A stretch of DNA of 64,000 nt. It comes from Bordetella ansorpii. Lineage in GTDB: Bacteria > Pseudomonadota > Gammaproteobacteria > Burkholderiales > Burkholderiaceae_B. Shown one piece after another: positions 11,322 through 19,988 of this stretch. How positions within the stretch are numbered: the first letter of the stretch is position 1; the number at the start of each line of letters is the position of its first letter. The notes under the pieces are model-generated. The model was not told where the DNA came from, did no database searches, and worked only from the letters and a program-made list of their open reading frames with translations. The stretch spans positions 248,001 through 312,000 of the forward strand of contig NZ_FKIF01000001.1 of assembly GCF_900078705.1 (NCBI RefSeq). Reading direction: 5' to 3'. The position numbers and the translations under genes are program-made.

Positions 11322-12803
11322 TCAATGGCCGTGTTCGGCGCTGGCCTTGCCGAGCTCGGACTTCAGCACGAAGGTGTTCTGCGTGGCGTAGGTTGTTCCC
11401 GGCGCCAGGCCCGAGATAACCTCGACCTCTTTGCCCGACGTCTTGCCCAAGGTGACCGGCTGCGGCAGAAATCCGCCCGGCACGGCGATGAAAACCGTCG
11501 GTTTGTCCTCGACCGTCTGCACGGCATCGGCCGGAACAGCCACCGCCACGTCGGCGCTGTCGACCACCACATTGACCGACACGAACAGGCCCGGACGCCA
11601 GGCCGACTCGGGATTGTCCAGCGTGACGCGGGCCGTGGCGGTGCGGGTCTGTTGGCCCAGCAACGAACCGATGTACGACACCTTGCCATGCGCCGTCTGC
11701 TCGAACGCGGTGGAGCTGACCTGCGCCGACTCGCCCACGCGCACCTGCTGCAGGTCCTTGGGCGCGATCAGGAATTCGGCCCAGACCGTGGTCAGGTCGG
11801 AAATCGTGAAGATGTTGGCGGTATCGGGCAGGGCCTCGCCCAGGGCGATGTGCTTCTCCACGACGATGCCGTCGAACGGCGCTCGCACTTCCAGCAGGCT
11901 GCGGTCCTTCGCGCGCGATGCGCCGCCGATGGCGCGCAACTTCTGCTCGGCGTTCTGCACGGCGATCTGCGCCTCCTGCAAGGCGGTTCGCGCCTGCTGG
12001 AAGTCCTGTTCCGCCGAGACCTGTTCCTTCCAGAGCTTCTGCTCACGATCGTACGTGGTGCGCGCCAGTTCGCGGCGACGCGTCGCCGCCTCCAGCTCGC
12101 TGCGCATTTCAGACAGGGTCGGGCTGGAGATGGTCGCCAGCAGGTCGCCCTTCTTCACCGCCTGCCCCAGCTCGGCCGACACCTGCTGGACCACACCCGC
12201 CACGCGCGGCACCACGTGCGCCGTGCGGTCCGCGTTGAACTTCACCTCGCCGGGAAAGCGCGCGCTGGTGGCCACATTCCCCTGACCGGCTTCCGATGTC
12301 TTGATACCCGCATTGGCGATCTGTTCCGCAGTCAGGGCAATCAGCCCCTCATCCTTGTGGAACTCAGCACGCAACGGCGCGGTCCGGCCTGGCCACTTCA
12401 CCTCGACGTCGATATCGAAGAAATGCGGCTCATCGATGCTGCCCGCGCTGGACACTACGCCAGGCTCCACCATCATCTTCAACGGCTCCGGCTTCGAACC
12501 AGGACGGTTCAGCACCGCGCTGACGGTCAGATCCGCCGGCTTCACCGGCTTGCCGCCGGCCGTCACCCACACTTGCAGGCGGCTCTGGCCATTGGCTTCC
12601 GCCACGTTGAGTTCGACGGCATCGCTGCCATCCTGGGTGACCACGCCGCCATTCGGGCCGGAGGCTTTCGCCTCGCTGCCCTCGGCGGCATGCCCGGCCT
12701 CTTCGGCCCAGGCCATCGGCTGACCGAACAAAGCGGCGGCCAGCACCAGGATACGCACTGAAGAAAGTAAAGGGGGACGACGGGTCATGGATTGCTCTTT
12801 CAT
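11322..12803 (-). CDS. czcB: Membrane fusion protein CzcB
   Basis: Periplasmic adaptor of the CzcCBA pump, 493 residues. An N-terminal signal segment (VRILVLAAALFGQPMAWA) is followed by an HAAEGSEAKASGPNGG region, a beta-barrel, lipoyl-like halves around HVVPRVAGVVQQV and APFDGIVVEKHIALGE, and a coiled-coil hairpin between them (ERxxA/AxTALQEAQIAVQNAEQKL). The ATG at 12803 abuts the czcC stop; ATG at 12788 (MTRRPP) is an alternative with GAGC upstream. The C-terminus ends ASAEHGH. Neighbours czcC and czcA support the assignment. Confidence 0.9.
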   Translation of the reverse strand: MKEQSMTRRPPLLSSVRILVLAAALFGQPMAWAEEAGHAAEGSEAKASGPNGGVVTQDGSDAVELNVAEANGQSRLQVWVTAGGKPVKPADLTVSAVLNRPGSKPEPLKMMVEPGVVSSAGSIDEPHFFDIDVEVKWPGRTAPLRAEFHKDEGLIALTAEQIANAGIKTSEAGQGNVATSARFPGEVKFNADRTAHVVPRVAGVVQQVSAELGQAVKKGDLLATISSPTLSEMRSELEAATRRRELARTTYDREQKLWKEQVSAEQDFQQARTALQEAQIAVQNAEQKLRAIGGASRAKDRSLLEVRAPFDGIVVEKHIALGEALPDTANIFTISDLTTVWAEFLIAPKDLQQVRVGESAQVSSTAFEQTAHGKVSYIGSLLGQQTRTATARVTLDNPESAWRPGLFVSVNVVVDSADVAVAVPADAVQTVEDKPTVFIAVPGGFLPQPVTLGKTSGKEVEVISGLAPGTTYATQNTFVLKSELGKASAEHGH

Positions 12804-14063
12804 TTATCGGCCAATGATGCGATCGATCTGCGCCCGGGCCTGATAAGCCTCGGCCAGAACGTTCAGGTAGGAGACGTTGCCCTGCGACAGCGCGCGCTGT
12901 GCGTCCAGGACTTCCAGGTAGCCCATCTTTCCGGCCTCGAAGCCTTTTCGCGCGGCGTCGAATGCCTGGGCCGCGCCAGGGAGCACGGCGTCCCGATACT
13001 CCTGCGCGGACGCCACGGCCAGGTCGTAGCGCGATGCGGCCTGAAGCAGTTCGGAGGTATTGCGGGCCGTCATGTCCCGATAGACGTCCTGCGCCTTGTA
13101 GGCGCGCATGGAGGCGGCATAGACGTTGCCTTGATTCCGATCGAACAAAGGCAACGGAATCGAAACGCCCACTTGTCCGCGATTGCGGCCCATCTCGTTG
13201 TCCCGCGCCACGCCAGCGCTCAGCGTGATGTCGGGAAAGCGCTTGCTGCGTTCGACCTCCAGTTCGGCCTGGCTCAGTTCCACAGTGGTGCGGCTGGACG
13301 CCATGCGCGGCGAAGCGTTCAGGCTGTTGCGCAGCTCGTCGAGCGAGGGCCGGGCCGGAAGACTGTCCAGATCGGCGTCGACTTTCTCGAATCCCGGCGT
13401 GCTCTCGCCCCAGGACAGCACCAGCGTACGGCGGGAGTCTTCCAAGGCGATCCGCGCCGCCCGCTCGGCCAGGCGCGCATTGCTGACCTCGACGTCCGCG
13501 CGAGTGCGCTCGATGGGCGCCGCCTTGCCAGACTCCACGCGTTGGGTCGCGATCCGCTGCGCCTGTCGCGCGACATCCAGCGAAATGCCCGCCACCCGGA
13601 CGTTTTCCTGTGCCACGGCGACGTCGAAGAATGCCGCCATGACCGATGCGCGCACCTCCGCGCGGCTGGCGTCGGCATCCAAACGCGCGACGTCGCGTGC
13701 CAGCCGTGCCGCTTCGGTCCGCGCGCCACGCTTGCCGCCCAACTCGATGGGCACGCTGAGCATGGTCGTGGTCGTGCGCGTCGCCTTCTTCTGGTCCTCG
13801 ACACTGACGTCCAGACTGGGGTTAGGGATCAGGCCCGCCTGCTCGAGCAGGCCATCCGCGGCCTTGGCCTCGTTACGCGCCGCGGACAACAGGGGGCTGT
13901 CTTCCAACGCACGATCCAGGGCTTGTTGCAGCGTCAGTACACCCGTGACCGACGCCGAGGGCTGAAGCACGGCGGACGCGCCGCTATCTCCAGATTGGGC
14001 CCACGCCGGCGGCGCGAGAAGACATAGCGCCGCGACCACGAGCGGCAAGGGCTTGAAACGCAT
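12804..14063 (-). CDS. czcC: Outer-membrane factor CzcC
   Basis: Outer-membrane channel of the CzcCBA efflux complex, 419 residues, TolC-like fold with two internal repeats of long amphipathic helices. The signal peptide is clear (MRFKPLPLVVAALCLLAPPAWA). ATG at 14063 is preferred over an upstream frame start at 14099. It is first in the czcCBA operon, about 88 nt after the -10 of its promoter, and divergent from czcRS. Confidence 0.9.
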   Translation of the reverse strand: MRFKPLPLVVAALCLLAPPAWAQSGDSGASAVLQPSASVTGVLTLQQALDRALEDSPLLSAARNEAKAADGLLEQAGLIPNPSLDVSVEDQKKATRTTTTMLSVPIELGGKRGARTEAARLARDVARLDADASRAEVRASVMAAFFDVAVAQENVRVAGISLDVARQAQRIATQRVESGKAAPIERTRADVEVSNARLAERAARIALEDSRRTLVLSWGESTPGFEKVDADLDSLPARPSLDELRNSLNASPRMASSRTTVELSQAELEVERSKRFPDITLSAGVARDNEMGRNRGQVGVSIPLPLFDRNQGNVYAASMRAYKAQDVYRDMTARNTSELLQAASRYDLAVASAQEYRDAVLPGAAQAFDAARKGFEAGKMGYLEVLDAQRALSQGNVSYLNVLAEAYQARAQIDRIIGR

Positions 14064-14150
14064 GATTCGACCTGACTGGGGGAAAGCGGCGCGACGCACG
14101 CAACGCTTGTAGAGAGAGGCGCCGGCAGAGGGTCGGCGGGAACGGCTGGT

Positions 14151-14205
14151 ACTCTAGCTAACGGCAACAGTCAGATCTTCGACAGAAAAATGACAATTTT
14201 GTAAT
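14151..14205 (-). promoter_or_regulatory. czcCBA promoter with metal-regulon box
   Basis: Box ATGACAATTTTGTAAT at 14190-14205 resembles CusR/CopR-type boxes (ATGACA-N4-TGTAAT). Exactly 33 nt toward czcC lies TAGAGT (plus-strand ACTCTA at 14151-14156). It is back to back with the czcRS promoter. Confidence 0.75.
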
Positions 14206-14226
14206 CTGGCGGCATCCCGCCGGCGC

Positions 14227-14281
14227 ATTACAACTTCGTAATCTGCCGGTAGGCGAATTGGCGAGGCCCCGTCCGTAGAAT
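14227..14281 (+). promoter_or_regulatory. czcRS promoter with metal-regulon box
   Basis: Box ATTACAACTTCGTAAT at 14227-14242 is one of the best copies and is followed 33 nt later by TAGAAT at 14276-14281, 80 nt before the czcR start. This predicts autoregulation of czcRS. Confidence 0.75.
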
Positions 14282-14360
14282 GACCGTCACGGGCCTACCA
14301 GACCCGATCCCAAGTGGCCTTGCGCGAACAAAAGACAGACCACGCATCGAGTGGCGACAC

Positions 14361-15053
14361 ATGAAAGTCCTGATCATCGAAGACGAGCGCAAGCTCGCGG
14401 AATACCTCAAGCGGGCGCTGTCCGAGCACAACTACGTCGTGGACGTGGCGTCGGACGGCATCAGCGGGCTGCACCTGGCCAAGGAGACGCAGTACGACCT
14501 GATCCTGCTGGACGTGATGCTGCCCGGCATGGACGGCTTCTCCGTCCTGGCCGAGATTCGCAAGCACGACCGCGTCCCCGTCCTGATGCTGACCGCCCGC
14601 GACAAGCTGGAGGACCGCGTGCGCGGACTGCAGGATGGCGCGGACGACTACCTCGTCAAGCCCTTTGCCCTGTCGGAACTTCTGGCCCGCGTCCTGGCGC
14701 TGGGACGCCGCCGGGGCAACGCCATCATCGAGCCCAGCCGCCAGAACGTCTTGAAGGTAGGTGACCTTGAACTGGACCTGTTGCGCCGCCGTGCCAACCG
14801 CGCCGGCGCGCGCCTGGACCTGACCGCCAAGGAATTCACGCTGCTGGCGCTGCTGATGCGACGCCAGGGCGAAGTGCTGTCCCGGCTGGATCTGGCCGAA
14901 CAGGTCTGGGACATCAATTTCAACAGCAACACCAACGTCGTCGAGGTGGCCGTGCGCCGCTTGCGCGGCAAGGTCGACGATCCCTTCCCGGTCAAGCTGC
15001 TGCATACGGTGCGCGGCATGGGCTATGTGCTGGAACTGCGAGACAACGAGTAA
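14361..15053 (+). CDS. czcR: OmpR-family response regulator CzcR
   Basis: Cytoplasmic two-domain regulator of 230 residues. The receiver has IIEDE, phospho-acceptor D51 (LLDVMLPG), switch threonine in MLTAR and the conserved lysine in DDYLVKPF. The C-terminal winged helix includes the recognition helix NSNTNVVEVAVRRLR. ATG at 14361 begins MKVLIIEDE; the frame is open upstream from 14280 but has no homology there. The stop overlaps the sensor kinase start by 1 nt. It should activate czcCBA through the box at 14190. Confidence 0.92.
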   Translation: MKVLIIEDERKLAEYLKRALSEHNYVVDVASDGISGLHLAKETQYDLILLDVMLPGMDGFSVLAEIRKHDRVPVLMLTARDKLEDRVRGLQDGADDYLVKPFALSELLARVLALGRRRGNAIIEPSRQNVLKVGDLELDLLRRRANRAGARLDLTAKEFTLLALLMRRQGEVLSRLDLAEQVWDINFNSNTNVVEVAVRRLRGKVDDPFPVKLLHTVRGMGYVLELRDNE

Positions 15054-16387
15054 TGCTGCGTTCGCCCAAGTCCCTGCGCCGCTGGCTGTCGCGCTGGCTG
15101 GCCTTGCTGACATTCGCGGCATTGGGGCTCGTCTGCCTGGTGGTGTACGTCTCCCTGAACATGAACCTGCAATCCCGGCAACGGGCCCTGCTGGAACAGA
15201 AAAAGGAAGTCATCGAACATCTGGTCGAGGAATACGCCCGTCAAGGCGACCTATCCCAGATGGACCACAAGCTGCGGGATTTCTTCTACGGACGTTCCGA
15301 GTTCAGCCTGAGCCTGACGATCGACAAGGCCACCTCGCTTTACGGCGAGAACAACCTGTATGAAAACGAGGGGCACTTCCGTCAGGTCATCTTCAGCATG
15401 TCCATCCCCGAACAGCCCAATCTCAGCATGCATGGAGAGCTGCTGCTGGACACCTCGGCCGATCATCACCTGAGGGCGGTGCTGGCCTGGACGCTGTTCG
15501 CTTGCGCCGTGGTCGGCGCCATGGTCGTCAGCCTGATCGGCGACATCATGGTTCGCCGCGCCTTATCCCCGCTGCACGATGTGGGGAAGCAGGCCGAAAT
15601 GCTGTCTCCGGACCGCATCGGCGACAGGCTGGATGAAAGCGGCCTGTCCGTTGAACTGAAGCCGCTGGTACGGCAGTTCAATGCCGGCCTGCAACGCCTG
15701 GAACGCGCCTACGTCCAGATGGAAGGCTTCAACGCGGACGTCGCGCACGAGCTGCGCACGCCCCTTGCCACCCTGATCGGCGAGACCGAACTGGCGCTGT
15801 CTTCACGCCGGCACCCCCTGGACCTGCGCGAAGTGCTGGGCTCGAATCTGGAGGAGCTGCAACGCATGTCGGCCATCATCAACGACATGTTGTTCCTGTC
15901 ACAGGCCGACCGCGGCGCCCAGGCCCGGGTCAGCCAGCCCACCCAACTGCGTGCGCTGGTCGAAGAAGTCCTGGAGTATCACGAGGCCGAAGCCCTGGAT
16001 GCCGGCGTGCGGCTCAGCGTCATGGGAGACCACCTTGCGCAGGTGGATGCGCCGCTGTTCCAGCGCGCCATCTCCAATCTCCTCTCCAACGCCGTGCGCT
16101 ACGCGCGGCCGGACTCCGAGGTCAAGGTGCTCATCGACAGCCCGCAGCCAGGACAAGTTCTGGTGCGCGTGCAGAACCTGGGCGACCCCATCGGCGCCGA
16201 GCATCTGCCGCGCCTGTTTCATCGTTTCTATCGCCAGGACTCCTCGCGCACCAGCGAGGCCAATCATCACGGGTTGGGATTGGCGATCGTTGCGGCCATC
16301 GCGCGCATGCATGGCGGCAAGCCCCATGCGATGTCGGAAGGCGGGGTCACCAGCATAGGCTTCTGCATGGCGGTCGCGCAGGCATAA
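15053..16387 (+). CDS. czcS: Metal-sensing histidine kinase CzcS
   Basis: Inner-membrane sensor of 444 residues, partner of CzcR. Helix 1 (about 14-36) and helix 2 (about 140-165) flank a periplasmic sensor domain of roughly 105 residues of the CusS/CzcS kind. HAMP follows, then the H box FNADVAHELRTPLATLIGE, an N box NLLSNAVRYA and G boxes including HHGLGLAIVAAIA. It is translationally coupled to czcR through TAATG. It is the only kinase in the left half of the island, which also has three regulators without kinases. Confidence 0.9.
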   Translation: MLRSPKSLRRWLSRWLALLTFAALGLVCLVVYVSLNMNLQSRQRALLEQKKEVIEHLVEEYARQGDLSQMDHKLRDFFYGRSEFSLSLTIDKATSLYGENNLYENEGHFRQVIFSMSIPEQPNLSMHGELLLDTSADHHLRAVLAWTLFACAVVGAMVVSLIGDIMVRRALSPLHDVGKQAEMLSPDRIGDRLDESGLSVELKPLVRQFNAGLQRLERAYVQMEGFNADVAHELRTPLATLIGETELALSSRRHPLDLREVLGSNLEELQRMSAIINDMLFLSQADRGAQARVSQPTQLRALVEEVLEYHEAEALDAGVRLSVMGDHLAQVDAPLFQRAISNLLSNAVRYARPDSEVKVLIDSPQPGQVLVRVQNLGDPIGAEHLPRLFHRFYRQDSSRTSEANHHGLGLAIVAAIARMHGGKPHAMSEGGVTSIGFCMAVAQA

Positions 16388-16425
16388 CGCGAAGCCCGTG
16401 CCGCGGCGCCGATTCCGTCAGCGAG

Positions 16426-16441
16426 ATTACAAACGCCCTAT
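16426..16441 (+). promoter_or_regulatory. Second, half-conserved metal-regulon box
   Basis: ATTACAAACGCCCTAT carries one perfect half-site and lies 22 nt (two helical turns) upstream of the better box at 16448. Two boxes in phase upstream of one promoter would suit cooperative binding of an OmpR-type dimer pair. Confidence 0.4.
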
Positions 16442-16447
16442 CCAGCG

Positions 16448-16502
16448 ATTGCATATTCGTAATTCGCACGTTCGGGTTCTGACGCGGCCTGATCGCTAAA
16501 GT
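16448..16502 (+). promoter_or_regulatory. Metal-regulon promoter of orphan regulator 2
   Basis: Box ATTGCATATTCGTAAT at 16448-16463 is followed after 33 nt by TAAAGT at 16497-16502. The leader to the ATG at 16661 is long (about 159 nt) with no obvious gene in it. Confidence 0.65.
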
Positions 16503-16660
16503 GAGTGTCTACGATCGCAGGCGCTGGCGTGCAGTTGCACCGCGCTGCGAAGGCGTTCGTCTTCACCGCACGAATCGCCGAGACAGCGGCAGCAGCTCCA
16601 CGTTGGCACATGCGACATCACCCTCATGCCGCAGCCGTGGCAGGCAGCACCAACGATCAG

Positions 16661-17347
16661 ATGAAAATACTTGTTATCGATGACGAGAAAAAACTTGCAG
16701 AGACACTCAGGCGCAGCCTGACCGAGAATGGCTACTTCGTCGACATTGCCCTGGATGGAGCCAGCGGACTGCACCTTGCCTACGAATCCCAGTACGACCT
16801 GATCATCCTGGACGTGAACCTTCCGGATATGGAAGGCTTTGAAGTACTGCACCGGATCCGGCAGAACGACGCGGTTCCGATCATGATGCTGACCGCGCGG
16901 GCCAGCCTGGAAGACAGGGTCCGCGGACTGGAGCAAGGCGCCGATGACTACCTCATCAAGCCGTTCGCATTGTCCGAACTGCATGCACGCGTGCTGGCGA
17001 TCAAACGGCGCGGTGCCGGCGCCGACACCGCCCAGGGCCAAAATGTACTGCGGGTCGCCGACCTGGAGCTCGACCTACTGCGCCGCCGCGTCATGCGCGG
17101 ACGCGCCCGCATCGACCTGACGGCCAAGGAGTTCGGCTTGTTGACGTTCCTGATGCGCAGACAAGGCGAGGTTCTTTCTCGCCTGGTGCTCGCCGAGCAG
17201 GTCTGGGACATGAACTTCAACAGCAACACCAATGTGGTCGAGGTCGCCATCAGACGCTTGCGCGCCAAGGTGGATGATCCCTTCGACATCAAGCTGCTGC
17301 ACACCGTGCGCGGCATGGGGTATATGTTGGAGCATCAGGCCGATTGA
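16661..17347 (+). CDS. Orphan OmpR-family response regulator, CzcR-like
   Basis: Regulator of 228 residues with no adjacent kinase. The receiver is intact: IDDE, D51 (ILDVNLPD), T78 (MLTAR) and K100 (DDYLIKPF). The winged helix ends in NSNTNVVEVAIRRLR, nearly the same as CzcR. ATG at 16661 (MKILVIDDE) is chosen because homology begins there. It lies 273 nt after czcS and converges on a porin gene. Either CzcS phosphorylates it as well, or its kinase lies elsewhere. Its DNA-recognition helix predicts binding to the same box as CzcR. Confidence 0.85.
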   Translation: MKILVIDDEKKLAETLRRSLTENGYFVDIALDGASGLHLAYESQYDLIILDVNLPDMEGFEVLHRIRQNDAVPIMMLTARASLEDRVRGLEQGADDYLIKPFALSELHARVLAIKRRGAGADTAQGQNVLRVADLELDLLRRRVMRGRARIDLTAKEFGLLTFLMRRQGEVLSRLVLAEQVWDMNFNSNTNVVEVAIRRLRAKVDDPFDIKLLHTVRGMGYMLEHQAD

Positions 17348-17385
17348 ACTGCTGTCTTCGACGGCATGAGCCAGACCACGAAAAA

Positions 17386-17415
17386 GGCCGGAAGAGACTG
17401 TCATTTCTTCCGGCC
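17386..17415 (-). terminator. Rho-independent terminator of the first porin gene
   Basis: A 10-bp perfect stem (GGCCGGAAGA with its complement) is followed, reading the minus strand, by TTTTT. It lies just after the porin stop and before the orphan regulator stop of the opposite strand. Confidence 0.8.
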
Positions 17416-17438
17416 CTCCCACGAACTACGCCCGCGTC

Positions 17439-18593
17439 TTAAAACGCGTGGCGGACGCCGATCGTGGCCTCGGTGGCCTTGGCGTCATCCAGGAACGCAT
17501 AGTTCTTGGTGTACTGACCCACCGCATACACATTGGTGCGCTTCGACAGCGCATAGCTGTAGCCCAGCGAGAACGTGTTGGTGGTCGAGTCACCGCCGGT
17601 CAGCGAATCGTTGTTGGGGTCAACACGCTGCCAGGAACCGAACATCGTGCCGGCCTTGCCCATCGGTGCGGACAGCGCAAGCAGGTACGAATTGGTGCTG
17701 AACCCATCGACGAACGACGTGGACGGCGTGCCGCGGAACGAACCGATGGCGGCCCCGTTGGGCAGGCTCTTGCCGGCGAACCAGCCATCATTCATGCGCT
17801 CGTATGCCAGCGCCAGCTTCACCACCTCGAAATCGTACGAACCGCCGACGGTGAACGAGCGCGGCGTCGTCGCACGCTGCGCGTTCGACAGCTTGCCCGA
17901 CGGATTGAGCTGGTCGTAGGAGACGAACGCCATCACGGGACCGTTGGCATAGCTGACGCCGCCGGTGATCGCGCGGGTGTTGTCCGCCGTGGCGAAGCCC
18001 GTCTGCGCGGTGTTGCGGTCATCGGCGTTGAACGAGTAGCCCGCCGAGAACTGGAACCCCGAGAAGCGCGCGCTTTCGAACAGCGCCAGGTTGTCGTAGC
18101 GCACGAAGTTCGCGGCGCTGAAACCCAGGCCGGCGCCGGTGTTCAGCTGGCTGAAGCCGCCGTACTGGGCGCCGAACATGGCGGAGTACAGGCGGCTGGC
18201 CACGTTGTACTGGCGGCCGATGGTGAAGTCGCCCCAAGCCTTGTTGCCCAGGCCCACGGTAGCTTCACGGCCGAACAGGCGGCCATTCTGCAGCGAGTTG
18301 CCGTTGTTGCTGTCGAAGCCCGACTCCATGCGGAAGCTGGCGTACAGGCCATCGCCCAGATCTTCCTTGCCACGCAGGCCCCAACGCGAACCGGCGGTGG
18401 TGCCGGTCGTGGAGCCGATGCGGCTGGCGTCGAACGAAGTACGTGCGCCCGTCGCGGGGTTCCTGACCGAGCCATCGACATTCGCATAGCCAATGCCGGT
18501 GTCGATCAGACCATACAAGGTGACCGACGTTTCCGCTTGCGCGGTGGTGGAGAAGGCGGCCACGGATGCGGCCAGCAGGATCGTCTTTTTCAA
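17439..18593 (-). CDS. Betaproteobacterial general porin (OmpC/Omp32 type)
   Basis: Trimeric 16-strand outer-membrane porin of 384 residues. A signal peptide (MKKTILLAASVAAFSTTAQA) precedes SSVTLYGLIDTG-type strand 1, and the protein ends in aromatic Phe (VGVRHAF class), as needed for BAM recognition. It begins with TTG at 18593; the strong AAAGGAG 6 nt upstream fixes this start. It lies among metal-resistance genes and may be cargo that changes outer-membrane permeability. It is a paralogue of the porin at 21547. Confidence 0.92.
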   Translation of the reverse strand: MKKTILLAASVAAFSTTAQAETSVTLYGLIDTGIGYANVDGSVRNPATGARTSFDASRIGSTTGTTAGSRWGLRGKEDLGDGLYASFRMESGFDSNNGNSLQNGRLFGREATVGLGNKAWGDFTIGRQYNVASRLYSAMFGAQYGGFSQLNTGAGLGFSAANFVRYDNLALFESARFSGFQFSAGYSFNADDRNTAQTGFATADNTRAITGGVSYANGPVMAFVSYDQLNPSGKLSNAQRATTPRSFTVGGSYDFEVVKLALAYERMNDGWFAGKSLPNGAAIGSFRGTPSTSFVDGFSTNSYLLALSAPMGKAGTMFGSWQRVDPNNDSLTGGDSTTNTFSLGYSYALSKRTNVYAVGQYTKNYAFLDDAKATEATIGVRHAF

Positions 18594-18976
18594 GAAGTGC
18601 TCCTTTGCACAGAGTCAGACTGAGGTGCCAGGCCGGTGTCCGAATCGGGTGCAGGGGTCGCTGCGTCGTCAGAAAAATGACAACCCTCTCGTCCATCGGC
18701 ATTAGCCAAGGCAAGTGTGTGCAGGGGCAATCGACAGGAATCGAACGCGAGAATTACAAATATGTTTGCCTGCTGTCATCGAGCCATTTCGCACTGACCG
18801 GAAACTCTCTCCAAGTCCATGTTTTTCCATTGATTGAGGACAGGAAGCCGCATTGCAAAGGCCATTCAAATGCAGCGCCTTCAATGTTCATGAAGATGCT
18901 CTTCTGTAGCAATCCCGCCACATTCATAGCGTGTTTTTCTGTAGCGATATCGCACGCCACGCACGATGTCGAATTG
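18594..18976. other. Intergenic region upstream of the first porin, no gene seen
   Basis: About 380 nt without a convincing reading frame. ATTACAAATATGTTTG at 18753-18768 matches one half of the island box, but there is no -10 at the 33-nt position in either direction. The promoter of the TTG-started porin must lie here but is not obvious. Confidence 0.5.
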
Positions 18977-19031
18977 CTGACGAAAACGTAATCTCGCAGT
19001 GCGCATTTGGTCGAAGGTGCATCGCTAGAAT
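18977..19031 (+). promoter_or_regulatory. Metal-regulon promoter of DUF4148 gene 1
   Basis: Box CTGACGAAAACGTAAT at 18977-18992, then 33 nt, then TAGAAT at 19026-19031. The box, spacer length and -10 are almost copied at 25496-25550 in front of the paralogous gene. Confidence 0.7.
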
Positions 19032-19118
19032 TTCTCTACGTTCTGATGAATCAACGATCAACGTAGCCAACGATCCGCAACGCTTGTGATGTGTGGATCA
19101 GTACAGAAGGAGCGACTT

Positions 19119-19418
19119 ATGAAGGCACCCGTGAAATTCCTCTGCGCCGCGCTGGCGCTGGCCGCAACCTCGGCCGCATACGCCACATCCGCGTCGCAAC
19201 AGCCCGCCAACAACCAGGCCTACCAGCCGCGCGAATTGACTCGCGCGGAAGTGCGCGCCGATCTGGCCGTATGGAAGCGCGCCGGCATGGATGAATTCTG
19301 GCGCACCGACACCACGCCCGACATCTACAGCCGCGAGTACCGCACCGCCGAGGCTGAATATCGCCGCATGCGCAACGGCCCCGAGTACCAACAGGAACTG
19401 CAACGCCTGACGAAGTAA
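19119..19418 (+). CDS. DUF4148-family small secreted protein, copy 1
   Basis: Exported protein of 99 residues. A signal peptide (MKAPVKFLCAALALAATSAAYA) leads to LTRAEVRADLAVWKRAGMD, the DUF4148 motif common in Burkholderiales, and a C-terminal EYRRMRNGPEYQQELQRL segment. ATG at 19119 has AGAAGGAG upstream. Its function is unknown. It has its own metal-regulon promoter and a strong terminator, so it is an independent unit. Copy 2 is at 25635, and a divergent lipoprotein relative is at 19624. Confidence 0.85.
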   Translation: MKAPVKFLCAALALAATSAAYATSASQQPANNQAYQPRELTRAEVRADLAVWKRAGMDEFWRTDTTPDIYSREYRTAEAEYRRMRNGPEYQQELQRLTK

Positions 19419-19471
19419 CTCGACGATCCTGAGTGACCTCCTCCACCGCGAAGGGAAGAGGTCCTTTTTTA

Positions 19472-19503
19472 CGCATACCACTTCGGTGGTATGCGTTTTT
19501 TTT
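19472..19503 (+). terminator. Terminator of DUF4148 gene 1
   Basis: A perfect 10-bp stem (CGCATACCAC, loop TTCG) is followed by eight T. The same hairpin, with one mismatched pair, recurs after the paralogue at 25986-26017. Confidence 0.92.
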
Positions 19504-19567
19504 GCCTGTGCTCATGACTGTCGGAAAGCGGATCTGCATCCCCTGCCGATTGCCGATTGCCGCGCCC

Positions 19568-19593
19568 AAAAAAAAGCCCGCATGAAAGCGGGC
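19568..19593 (-). terminator. Terminator of the DUF4148 lipoprotein gene
   Basis: Stem GCCCGC/GCGGGC with a six-base loop and eight T on the minus strand, 31 nt after the stop at 19624. Confidence 0.88.
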
Positions 19594-19623
19594 GGGTGAT
19601 ACGCGTGGACGACGCCGGCACAC

Positions 19624-19905
19624 TCAATCGCTCTGCCGACCACGCAAACGCTCCAGCTCCTGTTGATAAGCAGGACCGTTGCGCAGGCTTTCGTACTGCG
19701 CATAGCGACGGCGATACTCGGGCGAAAAAAACGCCTGGGTGTTGTGCCCACGGTAGTACTTGTCCATCCCCGCGCGCTTCCACATGGCCAGATCGGCTTG
19801 CACTTCAGCGCGCGACCGTCCTCCTTCGGACACTGGATCCTGAGAGGCGCCTGCGCATCCTGCGAGCGCCAAGAGAACGACGGGGGCGAGAATCAGGGAT
19901 TTCAT
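19624..19905 (-). CDS. DUF4148-like small lipoprotein
   Basis: Protein of 93 residues with a lipobox (LLALAGC, Cys near residue 17), so probably membrane-anchored after export. The body repeats the family motif SRAEVQADLAMWKRAGMD and ends NGPAYQQELERLRG, clearly related to the DUF4148 proteins at 19119 and 25635. ATG at 19905 has GGAG 6 nt upstream. It follows the small exported gene at 20318-19989 on the same strand by 83 nt and is probably in the same transcript. Its function is unknown. Confidence 0.8.
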   Translation of the reverse strand: MKSLILAPVVLLALAGCAGASQDPVSEGGRSRAEVQADLAMWKRAGMDKYYRGHNTQAFFSPEYRRRYAQYESLRNGPAYQQELERLRGRQSD

Positions 19906-19988
19906 GGTCGACTCCATTCCTGTGGAAAACGCTCCGCCATGCGTGCGGCCGGCATAGACCGGCCGAGCACGTCAGACGGCATGGTCTG

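Noticed and set aside
18753-18768. ATTACAAATATGTTTG as an eleventh regulon promoter
   Set aside because: Only one half-site matches and no TANANT hexamer lies 33 nt away on either side.
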